Assembly (NCBI GenBank): GCA_028291545.1
Contig: JAQGHR010000040.1
Span: 1-64,000, forward strand
Direction: 5' to 3'
DNA length: 64,000 nucleotides
From: Planctomycetota bacterium
Lineage (GTDB): Bacteria > Planctomycetota > Planctomycetia > Isosphaerales > Isosphaeraceae
Shown here: positions 1 to 9,700 of the stretch, piece after piece
Numbering within the stretch: position 1 is the first letter of the stretch
Layout of the letters: every line of letters begins with the position of its first letter
Notes under the pieces: model-generated
Told to the model about the DNA's origin: nothing
Database searches by the model: none
The model's input: only the letters and a program-made list of their open reading frames with translations
Position numbers and translations under genes: made by a program

Positions 1-34
1 GACGCGGGAGACTCTTGAGGAGATCTCCCGCGTC
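1..34. terminator. Hairpin at window edge, possible terminator
   Basis: An 11-bp perfect inverted repeat (arms 1-11 and 24-34, GACGCGGGAGA / TCTCCCGCGTC) encloses a 12-nt loop. It lies just past the stop codon of the minus-strand gene ending at 87. The stem may extend beyond the window start. No clear T-run is visible, so the terminator role is inferred. Confidence 0.4.
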
Positions 35-86
35 GGCGCGACCGGGCTCGACTGGGTCCTGAAAGCGACTTCCAGCAACCGTCGCA

Positions 87-830
87 TCAGGCCGCGCCGG
101 TGGCGCGCTGGCCCATGGTGCCGCCGACCGGCGTGTGGGTCTTGCTTTCTTCGGTTGGAACCTGGCTCCTGAGATGCTTCCGGGAGCGTGAGAGGATCGG
201 TTCTCGCTCTTCCTCACTGGCCCCGGTGTATGTGCTCTTGGGACGATTGGGATCATAAAGGTTCGACAGTGATCCGTCCGGCGCCACGATCATCCCGGCA
301 CGGTCCTCGCCATCGTGGTCGGTCAGGCTGATCTTCGAGGTCCCGTCGTTCTGCACGTTCATCGTCACCCCGCGAGCGTCGCGGTTCAAATTCAGGCCGG
401 AGGACCCATCTTCGGCCATGAAAATTTGGGCATGGCTATGGGGACTGCGGTTGAGCAGGTGGATCGAAGAGCCGATCCCAACGGTATTGGCGAGAGACGC
501 TCGTAATGAACGGTTATGGTAGTAGTCGAGTCGGGAGGATCCGTCGGCCGTCGCCTGAAGAAGGACCTGCTCGTGCCCTTGCGGGTCCAGAAGACAGAGC
601 GCCGGGCTGCCATCGGGACGAATTTCCAGCTTGGCCCGGGGGTGGCCCTGCGCATCGTTCAGGACAAATTTTTCGGCCGCGAGCTGCGGAGCGCGGAAGC
701 AATTCGTCCCGAGGGCCAGGACGGCCAAGGCCACGACAATCGCGCCGCCGCCGATCCTCTTCAGCCAGAGATTCTCGCGTTCCAATCGGTCGAGTCGTTC
801 GACCAGGCAGTCCACTGTTGGCTCATTCAT
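87..830 (-). CDS. Membrane-anchored protein of unknown function
   Basis: I chose the internal ATG at 830 (MNEPTVDC...) because a GGAG lies about 8 nt upstream; the open frame itself reaches 860. The product is 247 residues. A short Glu/Arg-rich, possibly coiled segment (about residues 8-24) precedes one hydrophobic helix (about 27-42). The rest is soluble and polar and repeats a pattern of the type 'DxxGxxRxxL / DGSxxLxLxD' (for example LNDAQGHPRAKL and LTDHDGEDRAGM). Similar short beta-rich repeats occur in planctomycete and cyanobacterial proteins of unknown role. The topology suggests a small cytoplasmic N-terminus and an exported C-terminal beta domain. No catalytic motif is seen. Confidence 0.75.
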   Translation of the reverse strand: MNEPTVDCLVERLDRLERENLWLKRIGGGAIVVALAVLALGTNCFRAPQLAAEKFVLNDAQGHPRAKLEIRPDGSPALCLLDPQGHEQVLLQATADGSSRLDYYHNRSLRASLANTVGIGSSIHLLNRSPHSHAQIFMAEDGSSGLNLNRDARGVTMNVQNDGTSKISLTDHDGEDRAGMIVAPDGSLSNLYDPNRPKSTYTGASEEEREPILSRSRKHLRSQVPTEESKTHTPVGGTMGQRATGAA

Positions 831-1390
831 CCCGCGTCTCCGCTTGAGAACCGTGACCACGGCCGCTGCTCGTCAGTCGATCACGACGCTTCTGTCCCTA
901 GTTCGGGTCCAGGTCCAATTTATTCGCTTGATCGCTCAACGTGAGGTCGAACCTCCCACGTCCTACCGCATCAAAGCAGACGTGGCCCACGCCGTCGAAC
1001 GACCGAAGTACCGCGCCCTCAGGCACTCCACGAGGAAGCTCACGGAATCCATCGTTGTGTTCTAGACAGCACTGATCGACCTGGAGTTCGGACCCTTACT
1101 CCTAGAGTCACGAGAAGGTGTCCATTCCGCCGCATTTCCTACACATTTCTCGACGAGAACACGATCGAGGAATGTCTCCCGGGGCGAAAGAGCGATTGAC
1201 GCACCGACGCTCGATCCCTGACGCGGGACGGGATGTGAGCCGCGTGAGCGGACAACCTCGGTTGACACTCGCTCGGGGAGGCTATCCGGCTACGGGCATT
1301 CGAGAGCCAAGATTCGAGAGGACCGAGGAGGACCCTCCCCCGGCACAGCGCGCGCTCCCGCATCGCGAACCTGGCATGCCGGATCGCGTC
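831..1390. other. 560-bp intergenic stretch, no gene supported
   Basis: Short open frames on both strands show no codon-usage or motif support. The stretch must carry the promoter of the minus-strand gene starting at 830 and the 3' end of none, because the next gene (1391-2821) ends at its right edge. No RNA gene or repeat was recognised. Confidence 0.5.
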
Positions 1391-2821
1391 CTAGCGAACT
1401 ACCGCCTTTGAATGCTGTTTTTCGGTCTTCTTGGACCGGAACGCAGACTCGATCAGCGACTCGACCGCTTCGGACGGGAACCCTTCGACCACGGCGACAT
1501 CCGCCCCTCGGCGTTCGAGGGCGAAGACCGTTGGGCCGCTGGGGCGACGTGTCGAATCGGGGAAGGCGTCCGGTTCCTTGGCGTTCGGGCCAAGCTTGGA
1601 GGTCTGGTACTGGAGATAGCTGCGGGCGAACTGGCGAGCGTCGTCATCCGAGTCCCAGGTCGAGAGCCAGACCAGACCGAGGCGACGGTCCGGACCTTCG
1701 AACGCGGCGAACTGGTCGCCGTCCCAACCGGCGGCGGCGATCTTGCCGGAGAACTTCTTCAGGAGCACGCCGAGCTGCATCTCACCCACGACATTGCGCG
1801 TGACTTCGTTCCATCCTGGCCCGGCATCAAGTTTTCCCAGGTCCACGGCCATCGGAGGGTCGGGCTTGGCGATCAGCTTTTCGGGGTGGAGGACCTGCTC
1901 CGTCGAGAGCGGGGGATACTTGTAAGCCTCATCGAGCGCCTTCCAGCCGCCGTCGTTGACGAGCCGGGCGCACAACACGAGACCTCGGAGGTAGGGAAAC
2001 AGGAGCGATTCGGCGAGGATCGGCGGTGCATCCTTCAACGCGGCGCCGCTTCCCATCATCATGAGCGGCCCCATGATCGAAAACGTCCGGTCGAGATCCT
2101 CCGCGCGTATCTGGACGATCTGTTTGCCGTCCCAGTCGTTCATCTGTGCCGCCATCATGGTCAGTGTCGCCTCGCCCTCGATGAGAGATGAGAGCGCCAG
2201 GGAGCGATCGTCATCGTTCTTGATGGCGTGCTGCATCTTGTCCAGGTCGAAATTCTGGTCGGCCAGGGCATGGGTCAACTCGTGGGCGATGACGGTCTTG
2301 TTCTCGTCCTTGTTGAATCCTTCGCCGCCCCGAAGCAGGGATTCGAGAAACCCGCGAGGCTTCTTCTTCTCGGGCTCGCGGATCAGATGCATCGTCTTCG
2401 TCTTGGGATCATAGAAGGCGGCGATCTCTTCGGAGTAAACCCGGACCATCACATCCTTGAAGTTCATCTCCCTCGGGATGAAGCCGATCGCCTTCATGCC
2501 AAGCTCATCGCCCCGGTACTCGGCCGACGTCTTGTCCTCATCAAGCTCCTTCAGGAGGTAGCCCTTGAGATCGTCCCTGGCCGTGACGTCGCGCTTAACT
2601 TCGGTCTTGAAAGAAATCTTCCGCATGCCCGGCAGGAGTTGCTCGAACGCCAGCTTGTAGCGAAGCTGGGCCTCCGTGGTGTCGCCCTTGTCGGCGAGCT
2701 TGTCACCCTCCGCAAGAAGCCTCTTGCCCGCCGCGGAATCCGCCTTCAAGTCTTCGGCGGAACACGGGCAGACGAACAATCCGAGGAGACTGGCAGCGAT
2801 CGCGAGCGAGCGGACATTCAT
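1391..2821 (-). CDS. Secreted zinc metalloprotease-like protein (HELTH)
   Basis: The 476-residue product begins with a typical signal peptide (hydrophobic core about residues 5-20, likely cut after the CSA at 20-22). A zincin motif HELTH lies at about 180-184. A downstream LIEGEAT segment (about 213-219) could supply the glutamate third zinc ligand, as in gluzincins. The N-terminal part before HELTH is charged, with possible TPR-like helices (about 30-60). The C-terminal half has no motif I know. It is probably a periplasmic or extracellular peptidase, or a peptidase-like binding protein; the substrate is unknown. It stands alone, with 69 nt between it and the next minus-strand gene upstream in + coordinates (2891). 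Confidence 0.8.
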   Translation of the reverse strand: MNVRSLAIAASLLGLFVCPCSAEDLKADSAAGKRLLAEGDKLADKGDTTEAQLRYKLAFEQLLPGMRKISFKTEVKRDVTARDDLKGYLLKELDEDKTSAEYRGDELGMKAIGFIPREMNFKDVMVRVYSEEIAAFYDPKTKTMHLIREPEKKKPRGFLESLLRGGEGFNKDENKTVIAHELTHALADQNFDLDKMQHAIKNDDDRSLALSSLIEGEATLTMMAAQMNDWDGKQIVQIRAEDLDRTFSIMGPLMMMGSGAALKDAPPILAESLLFPYLRGLVLCARLVNDGGWKALDEAYKYPPLSTEQVLHPEKLIAKPDPPMAVDLGKLDAGPGWNEVTRNVVGEMQLGVLLKKFSGKIAAAGWDGDQFAAFEGPDRRLGLVWLSTWDSDDDARQFARSYLQYQTSKLGPNAKEPDAFPDSTRRPSGPTVFALERRGADVAVVEGFPSEAVESLIESAFRSKKTEKQHSKAVVR

Positions 2822-2890
2822 GAAGGGACCCCGAAGGCGTGGGACGGGCTAGGGATGGATCGCAGGTGATGGCGGTTACCCCGCCGCGAG

Positions 2891-3826
2891 TCAGCGGGTT
2901 TCACGGGGCTGGGGCTTCTTCGAGGGCGGGACGGCCAGCAGGTTCCTCGCCGCCCGGATCAGGATCTCTTCCTCGGTTTTCGGGCCGGACCGGGCGACGC
3001 GGTTACGCGTTTCAACCCGGACTAGGTCGTCGAGGATCATCGCCTCGGTCACACCTTTCGACCGCATCGACTCGACGTGCTCTCGGCGCCCCGAAAAAGT
3101 AAGCCCCGAAATTCTGTCCGCCGTCGAATGCTTGGGCTCGGGGCCAAGCCACACGCCATGACGATCGCAGAGATCCTTGATCGCCTGACCGGCGCGCCCC
3201 GCAGGCGCGCCCACCGCCTTACGCAGGTCTTTGAGGAAGGAAATGCGGTCCGCTTCCGACTCGTTGCGGACCTGAGCCAGGCGCTCCTGCTCCACGAGAG
3301 GAGCCAGTCGCTCGACCTCGGCACCTTCGCGGGCCTTCACCGCTTCCATCGCGACCGTTTGAACTTGCGTCCTCGCGGCTTCCTGACGGATATCATCCCA
3401 GACCCGGGCAGCCTGAGCCTTGGAATCCGTCGGAGCAATCGGCCGGACCGATGCGGCCATGGGCATGGGCGGGCCGATCCGGGGTTTCGGCGGGTCCGGC
3501 GGTCGCGACACCGCCCCCAATGGCGCATCGCCTGAAACGACACGATCGGGGACCGCCAGGACGATCGGCGCGATGGGTGCCTCGCGTTCGACCCTGACCG
3601 GCGGGGCTGAAGCATCCTGCGCGGAGAAGTAAGCGGCCAGTCCCCGCCAATCGTCCATTTTCACGCGATGCGAGAGGACAGCCCCGGCCGCGATCAGGAT
3701 CAGCAAGGGTGTGGAAATGGTCGCGATCCAGGTCCGGCGATACTGGACGACGACCACGGCCTTGCGCGCGGGTTCACCTTCCTTGGTCTCCTCCGCTCGA
3801 TCCGGGATGTCGATTTTTCCGTCCAT
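2891..3826 (-). CDS. Single-pass membrane protein of unknown function
   Basis: The 311-residue product starts at an ATG with a strong ribosome-binding site (GGGAGGTATC directly before it). About 30 charged cytoplasmic residues precede one membrane helix (about 34-52). A proline- and alanine-rich linker follows (about 70-125), then a basic, largely helical C-terminal domain. No known catalytic motif is present. The gene directly follows fumC on the same strand with a 39-nt gap, so they may share a transcript, but no functional link can be argued from the sequence. Confidence 0.75.
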   Translation of the reverse strand: MDGKIDIPDRAEETKEGEPARKAVVVVQYRRTWIATISTPLLILIAAGAVLSHRVKMDDWRGLAAYFSAQDASAPPVRVEREAPIAPIVLAVPDRVVSGDAPLGAVSRPPDPPKPRIGPPMPMAASVRPIAPTDSKAQAARVWDDIRQEAARTQVQTVAMEAVKAREGAEVERLAPLVEQERLAQVRNESEADRISFLKDLRKAVGAPAGRAGQAIKDLCDRHGVWLGPEPKHSTADRISGLTFSGRREHVESMRSKGVTEAMILDDLVRVETRNRVARSGPKTEEEILIRAARNLLAVPPSKKPQPRETR

Positions 3827-3865
3827 GATACCTCCCGCGCGTGAGTCCGCGAATCGTGATGCAAA

Positions 3866-5398
3866 TCAGCCGCCACCGGACCCGCCGACCCCGGTCCCTC
3901 GGACCGTTTGACCGTGCGGATCAAGCAGGCGATGAATTTCCTCGGCCGAGGGGACGCCTTGCGTCTTGAGGGTTGAAGCCGCGTTCTCGTCGAGTTCCAG
4001 GTAAGCCGCGACCTCCTCCGGGGACCGGCCCACGAGGTCGAGGGCAACCAGCCGGACCATTTTGCCCGTTGCATAGGCTTTCTTGGCGATCGCCGCGGCC
4101 GCATCGTAGCCGATCCGAGGGGCCAGGGCCGTACACATCGCGAGACTCCACTCAATCAGCTCGTTGCACCTCTCGGTCTCGGCCACCACGCCCGTCACCG
4201 AACCAAACACCTTGACGTCGGGCGCGACGGCCACGCACTTATCCACGAGGTGGCCGGCGGCGTTGGCCAGGAGCTCGATCGACTGCAGGAGGTTGTAGGC
4301 GATCACCGGCATCATCACGTTGAGCTCGAAGTTCGAGCCGAGCGCGTTGGCCCAGGCGATGGTCGCGTCGTTGCCGACCACCTGGGCGCCGACCATCAGG
4401 ACGGCCTCGGGGATGACCGGATTCACCTTGCCCGGCATTATCGAGCTGCCCGGCTGCAATTCCGGAATCTTGATCTCGCCCACGCCGCAACGCGGTCCGG
4501 ACGCGAGCCAGCGGAGATTGTTCGCGATATTCGACAGGCTGATCGCGACCGTTTTCAACGCCCCAGACGTCTCCACGGCGGCGTCCTTATTCGCCATGGC
4601 CTCGAAGGGATTCGCGGCCGGGCGAAACTCGATGCCCGTGTCGGTGGTCAACTGGGCGGCCATCCTCATGGGGAAATCCGCGTGGGTGTTGATGCCGGTG
4701 CCCACCGCCGTCCCGCCGATGACGAGCTCGTTGAGCCGGTGCAGGGCATCGTGCAGCCGCTTGACACCGTTGGCAACTTGCTGGGCGTAGCCCGAGAATT
4801 CCTGCCCCAGGCGGATCGGGACCGCGTCCTGAAGGTGAGTTCGGCCAATCTTGACGATCGCGTCGAATTCGCGAGCTTTCGCTGCGAGCGCGGCTTGGAG
4901 GCGCTCCAGTTCCGGGATCAGGGTCTTGGTGATCCCCTCGGAGGCACTCACATGGATGGCGGTCGGGATGACGTCGTTCGACGACTGGCCCATGTTGACC
5001 GCGTCGTTGGGGTGGACGGGCGTCTTCCCGCCTCGACCCTTGCCGAGCAGCTCGTTGGCTCGTCCGGCGATCACTTCATTGGTGTTCATATTCGTCGACG
5101 TGCCGCTGCCGGTCTGGAACACGTCCACCACGAACTGATCGTCGAGCCGGCCGTCGGCCACTTCCATCGCGGCGTGGACGATCGGCGCGCCTAGGTCGGG
5201 GTGCAGCAGCTTCAGATCCATATTGACCTGCGCCGAGGCTCGCTTGATCAGCCCCATCGCACGGATGAAGGCGCGCGGCATGCGCAACGGGCTGATGGCG
5301 AAGTTCCGCACGGCCCGGCCCGTCTGCGCGCCGTAGTAGGCATCGGCTGGGACCTCCATCTCGCCCATCGAGTCACGTTCTTTGCGGGTCGTCGCCAA
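3866..5398 (-). CDS. fumC: Fumarate hydratase class II
   Basis: This is a class II (iron-independent) fumarase, which interconverts fumarate and L-malate in the TCA cycle as a cytoplasmic homotetramer. The protein has the family start (RxxxDSMGEMEVPADAYYGAQT), the substrate-site segment TGSGTSTNMNTNEV, the GRTHLQDAVPIRLGQEF segment, and the superfamily signature GSSIMPGKVNP near residue 320. At 510 residues it is somewhat longer than the usual 460-470, with a Gly-rich C-terminal tail (GTGVGGSGGG). The start codon is TTG at 5398 with no good ribosome-binding site. An ATG ten codons in (5368) would cut into the conserved N-terminus, so TTG is preferred. Confidence 0.95.
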   Translation of the reverse strand: MATTRKERDSMGEMEVPADAYYGAQTGRAVRNFAISPLRMPRAFIRAMGLIKRASAQVNMDLKLLHPDLGAPIVHAAMEVADGRLDDQFVVDVFQTGSGTSTNMNTNEVIAGRANELLGKGRGGKTPVHPNDAVNMGQSSNDVIPTAIHVSASEGITKTLIPELERLQAALAAKAREFDAIVKIGRTHLQDAVPIRLGQEFSGYAQQVANGVKRLHDALHRLNELVIGGTAVGTGINTHADFPMRMAAQLTTDTGIEFRPAANPFEAMANKDAAVETSGALKTVAISLSNIANNLRWLASGPRCGVGEIKIPELQPGSSIMPGKVNPVIPEAVLMVGAQVVGNDATIAWANALGSNFELNVMMPVIAYNLLQSIELLANAAGHLVDKCVAVAPDVKVFGSVTGVVAETERCNELIEWSLAMCTALAPRIGYDAAAAIAKKAYATGKMVRLVALDLVGRSPEEVAAYLELDENAASTLKTQGVPSAEEIHRLLDPHGQTVRGTGVGGSGGG

Positions 5399-5512
5399 GT
5401 GAGGAGTCCCAGAAAATCGAGTCGGTCTCGGAGGGTCTCCCCCGGGCGGAACGCGATCGTGCGCGTTCCGGATTCAGGCACGCAATCGCCCTTCGGGAGG
5501 GACCGTAAGCCG

Positions 5513-6280
5513 TTATCGTAAGGTCTCGCTCGCCGGTTCGGCAAGCGGGGCCTCCGGGGCCGGCAGCGCGGGTGGCCAGAATTGAAGTCGAACTTCGTCG
5601 CCCTTTACCGACACGAACGGGCAGGGGGGCGACTCGATCCACGTGCCGCTGTTGACGTACGTGATGCCATCCTTCTGCGACATCAGCGGCAGGTGCGTGT
5701 GGCCGCACGTCACGTAACGGCACTTCCGCGTCCTGGCGAACTCGATGGCGCGTTGCTCGATGAGCTGGCTGTTCCTCTGCCACTTCTTCGTGACCCGCCT
5801 GATCCAGCGCGACGCCCGGTGCGGCGCGTACTTCTGGATGAAGTAGAAGATCGCGCAGGAGATCTCCGTCAGCCAGACGAATTTCGTGATGAAGGTGTCG
5901 AACTGATCCCCGTGGAGGATTAATAACCGTATCTTCTCATTCTCGAAGATATATTCGTCCAAGATCTCCACGCCGACGATGTGCGAGACGATGTCGGCCG
6001 GCCCGTCGTGGTTGCCACGCATCCAGATCAGGCTGAAGTCGTCGCGGTCCGAGTTGCGCCGAATCGAGCGCAGGCAGGCGAAATGGGACTTCTTGAGGCG
6101 ATTGAAATTGAGGTCATCGAAGATGTCGCCGTTGATGATCAACTGCTTCGCATGCGACGGCGCCCACTCCAGGAACTCCTCCAGGAGCTTCGCGTTGCAC
6201 ATGTCGCTGCCGAGGTGGAGGTCGCTGATGACCAGGCAGTCATATCTGGGGTCCTCGGTGGTCGCAAGCGCTTCGATCAT
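5513..6280 (-). CDS. Metallophosphoesterase, UDP-2,3-diacylglucosamine hydrolase-like
   Basis: The 255-residue calcineurin-like phosphoesterase carries the standard metal-site blocks in order: DLHLGSD, GDIFDD, GNHDGP, LHGDQFD and CGHTHLP. This spacing resembles the LpxH/YbbF and UDP-2,3-diacylglucosamine pyrophosphatase-like group. A lipid A role is plausible because an LpxK gene exists in this genome, but the sequence alone does not fix the substrate. The start at ATG 6280 overlaps the TGA of the STAS gene (ATGA at 6277-6280), so translation is probably coupled. The longer open frame to 6433 is out-of-frame overlap with the STAS gene and was not used. Confidence 0.85.
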   Translation of the reverse strand: MIEALATTEDPRYDCLVISDLHLGSDMCNAKLLEEFLEWAPSHAKQLIINGDIFDDLNFNRLKKSHFACLRSIRRNSDRDDFSLIWMRGNHDGPADIVSHIVGVEILDEYIFENEKIRLLILHGDQFDTFITKFVWLTEISCAIFYFIQKYAPHRASRWIRRVTKKWQRNSQLIEQRAIEFARTRKCRYVTCGHTHLPLMSQKDGITYVNSGTWIESPPCPFVSVKGDEVRLQFWPPALPAPEAPLAEPASETLR

Positions 6281-6690
6281 CGCGGCAAGTCCAGGGCCGG
6301 GTTCGGGGGAAGGTCGAGTCCGAAGCGACGCATCGCGTCGGCGCGGTCGATGGCGATGGCGATGGGTGCCATCACTTCCATCCTGAGCATGCGCATGATC
6401 TTCGTCATCTCGGGATTCACTCCACAAAGCCATAAGGCCCCGCCCACCGACGGCAACCGACGGCCGAGTCTGGCGATCTGGTTGAGGGCGAGATGGTCGA
6501 AGGGGACGGTCTTTTCCTCAAGATCGAGGATCACGAACACTCCCGGCCGTTCTTCGATCAACTCATCGAAAACGCGTCCGGCGCCGATGCTCCACTCCTC
6601 GAACCGGTTTGCATACGCTGCCGTCAGATAAGTAACAGTGGCGATACGCCCGGATCGTTCGACTGTGAGACAGGGCAAAGGTTCGGACAT
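6277..6690 (-). CDS. STAS-domain protein, anti-sigma factor antagonist-like
   Basis: The 137-residue protein shows the STAS fold pattern: N-terminal strands (LTVERSGRIATVTYL), the VFVILDLEEKTVPF strand-loop, then a helix (DHLALNQIARLGRRL) and the ALWLCGVNPEM strand. Classical SpoIIAA-type proteins carry the phosphorylated Ser in the loop before the helix (D-S-S/T). Here that place reads PFDHLA, with no Ser or Thr, so it may not be regulated by phosphorylation. The start was set at ATG 6690; the open frame to 6885 overlaps the Lhr 3' end. It is coupled by an ATGA overlap to the phosphoesterase downstream. Confidence 0.8.
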   Translation of the reverse strand: MSEPLPCLTVERSGRIATVTYLTAAYANRFEEWSIGAGRVFDELIEERPGVFVILDLEEKTVPFDHLALNQIARLGRRLPSVGGALWLCGVNPEMTKIMRMLRMEVMAPIAIAIDRADAMRRFGLDLPPNPALDLPR

Positions 6691-6718
6691 CGGGTGCTCC
6701 TCGCGCCCGATCGGGGCA

Positions 6719-9700
6719 TCACCAGCCCGCATAATATGCCATGCCGGGCGGGTCGCGCACAAACCCGACTTCGGCCAACCACGGCTCGGCGGGGGAGGCC
6801 AGGGGGGCCGCCGTGTTGTAAGACTCCACCTTGAGGACACGCCGCGAAGGCCCCGCGAGAGACGGGAGCAGGGCCATCGCCGCACGGATTTCCGCCTCGG
6901 AGGCGGACGAGAGTCCGGTCAATCGCTTCCCCAGGCCTTCACAGATCAGCACGGGGCGGCCGGCGATGGCGATGATGTAATTCGTCGCGGAGCGGGGCAG
7001 CCGAGCCGTCCCGCCTTCCAGCAAGGGCACGTCGAACGGTGCGCCGGACCCGTAAAGGTTGGCCGGATCGAGCGTGTTGAGCAGCACCGGCTCACGATCT
7101 TCGACCGGGGCTCGACCGAGAGCGTCGGCGGTCTCCGCCAGAGCATACTGGACGCCCGAGAGGCCCTCGACGAAATAGCCGCGACGAAGTTCGCCGCGCA
7201 ACTCCGAGCGGGCCAGGATGGGCTGCAATTCGCGCCACGGCGGAGCCCAGGGGTCGAGCGCGGCGGTCTCCCGGGCGAGGACTCCGTAGCGATCCAGCAG
7301 CGCCGACGACCAGGCCAGCAGCGATGTCTCGTCGTCCGCGCCGGGGTCGACGATCTCCGACCAGCGACCCTCGGCCTTGTCCGATAACGGCCTGCGGAAT
7401 CCGCCCAGTCGCGGTCGCCCACGGGGCGATGACGTGGGGACGCCGGAGGCCCGTGCCAGCGCAGTCGCCGTGGCATCGCCTCCGACCCGGAGGGGGTCCA
7501 GCCTGTCGTTCGCGACCAGGCCACGACGCAGCAGGCCGCGCAGAGCCTCATGAACCGATGACGGCGGCTCGCCAAGCAGTCGGGCAATCTCGATCACGAA
7601 CGCCGCTCCCCGATTGCGGAGATGGGCCAGCGCGGCGGCCTCCGTCTCGCTCAAAGGACCATCGCGGTTGACGACGGGCCACCGACCGGCGAAATCGCGA
7701 GGCACGATTGCCAACGCGGGCTCCCCCCGTCCCTCGCCTTCGGCACGCCATCGCCACACGCCGGAGGTCAGGGACGCATCGAGCCAGGATGGCCGGAAGT
7801 CGGCGACCCGGCGAGGCAAGATCTCCTTTTCCCAGATCTCGGCCGTTGCGGAATAGCCCTGCAAATGCTCCAGGATGAGCGAGACCGCCGCCTCGCCCTG
7901 CAGTTTCGTGTCGCGATGTACGTGCTGGCGGCGGGCCACGAACGCAGCGAACGCTTCCGGCGAGACGGCCACCGCCTCGCGACGCTTGATCGCGATCGAG
8001 ATCCGACGTACCTCGTCCAGGTTGCGTGCGTCGGCCCATTGCTCCCGCCCCGCGTCGTCCGGGCCGAGGGGGACGATCCCACCTTCGTCCGCCAACGATT
8101 CCAGGAGGTCGCACGCCGTGGCCGAGTCAATTGGATAGCGCGACGTCAAGTCATCCAGATCGACCAGCGCACGCGTGCGCAGGTAGCGTCGAACGATGTC
8201 GGCAAGTGCGCCGTCCCTCCCTCGGGCGAATTCCGCGGAACCGGAAACGACCGAGAACGCGTGCTCGTAAGCCGTCTGTTCCTCGGCTCCGATCCAGCGC
8301 AAGGGTTCGGTCGTTCCGGGTAGCTCGATCAACGCGGAACGCTTCTCGCTACGCAGTGTTTCCACGAACCCCAACATCGGTCCCGCGAGTTCGCCGGGGG
8401 CGAGATCACCGACCTCTCGCAGCCATTCGGCCATCTCATCGACCGAGCGCGGCGGCCGTCCCACGCCCCGCAATCGGCCTTCCACACGACCGACGGCATC
8501 GGGGTCGAGCCAGAGCCGCCTTGATGAGGGATTGAGGACCGGATCGAGGTCCGCATCGTTCACGAGGGACCCGTTCCGATCCGGCGCGGCCCGGACCGGC
8601 TCGTCCCATTCGTAGAGGTATTTCAGGGTGAATCGAAAGATCAACTCCGACGTGAAAGGCGACGGGATCTCGCCGGACCGGCTCGCCACCCGGATGGCGC
8701 CGGATTCCACACCGTCCAGGAATTCGCGCAGCCGGGGCAGGTCCAGGTCCTCGTCGAGGCACTCGCGATAGGTCTCGATCACGATCGGGAAGTCGGGGAA
8801 CTTGCGGACGGCCTGGAGGAGGTCTTTCGCGCGCAGTCGCTGAAGCCAGAGCGGCGTCCGTTTGCCGGGATCGGGCCGGGGCATCAACAAGGCGCGGCCA
8901 GCGTTCTGCCGGAACCGGAGACCGAACAGGGCGCTATCGGCGAGTTCCGAACGGATCAGATCGAAGGCCGCGTCGGAGGTCACACCACGGAACACGTCGA
9001 GCGGCGGATCGTCCATGCCGGGAAGGCGAAACAAGACGCCGTCGTCGGCATGGAGCGCGGCCACTTCAATCCCCAGGCGCGCTCGCAGGGTGGCGCCCAG
9101 GACCAGCTTCAAGGCGTGATGCAGCTTGTGCCCGAACGGGGTGAGGACCGCCAGCCCGGTCTCGCCGGACGGGTCCGTGAAGGTCTCGACGAGCACCGTG
9201 CGATCGTCGGGTACGGCTCCGGCCTGACGAATCTGTCGCGAAATGACACCGAGCAGCGATCGGGCGGCCTCGTCGTCGAGATGATAGTGATCGATCAGCC
9301 AGGGGAGGACGTCCGGGTCCTCGCGACGTTCCGCGATCTGACGACACATCACGCCGACCGCCGCGCCGAGTTCGGCCGTCCGGCCCGCACCCTCCCCTCG
9401 CCAGAAGGGCATCATCGCGGATCGGCCCTCGGCGGGGGCCACGACGACTTTTTGCGGCTCGATCGCCGTGATCCGCCAGGTTGAAGTGCCGAGGACGAAC
9501 GTCTCGCCGACGCGGCGTTCCAGCACGAACTCCTCGTCAAGCTCGCCCAACCTCGGGCCGCCCTCGCCCAGGTAGAGGGGATATTGACCCGTGTCGGGGA
9601 TCGCGCCGCCGCCCACGACGGCGAGCTGCTTCGTGCCGGGGAGCGGCCGGAGCACGTTGTGGACGCGATCCCAACTGATCCGCGGCTTGAGGTCGCGAAG

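Noticed and set aside
1258-1290. TTGACA followed by TATCCG on the plus strand
   Set aside because: No plus-strand gene lies downstream before the convergent protease gene; the -10 match is poor and the spacing is 15 nt.
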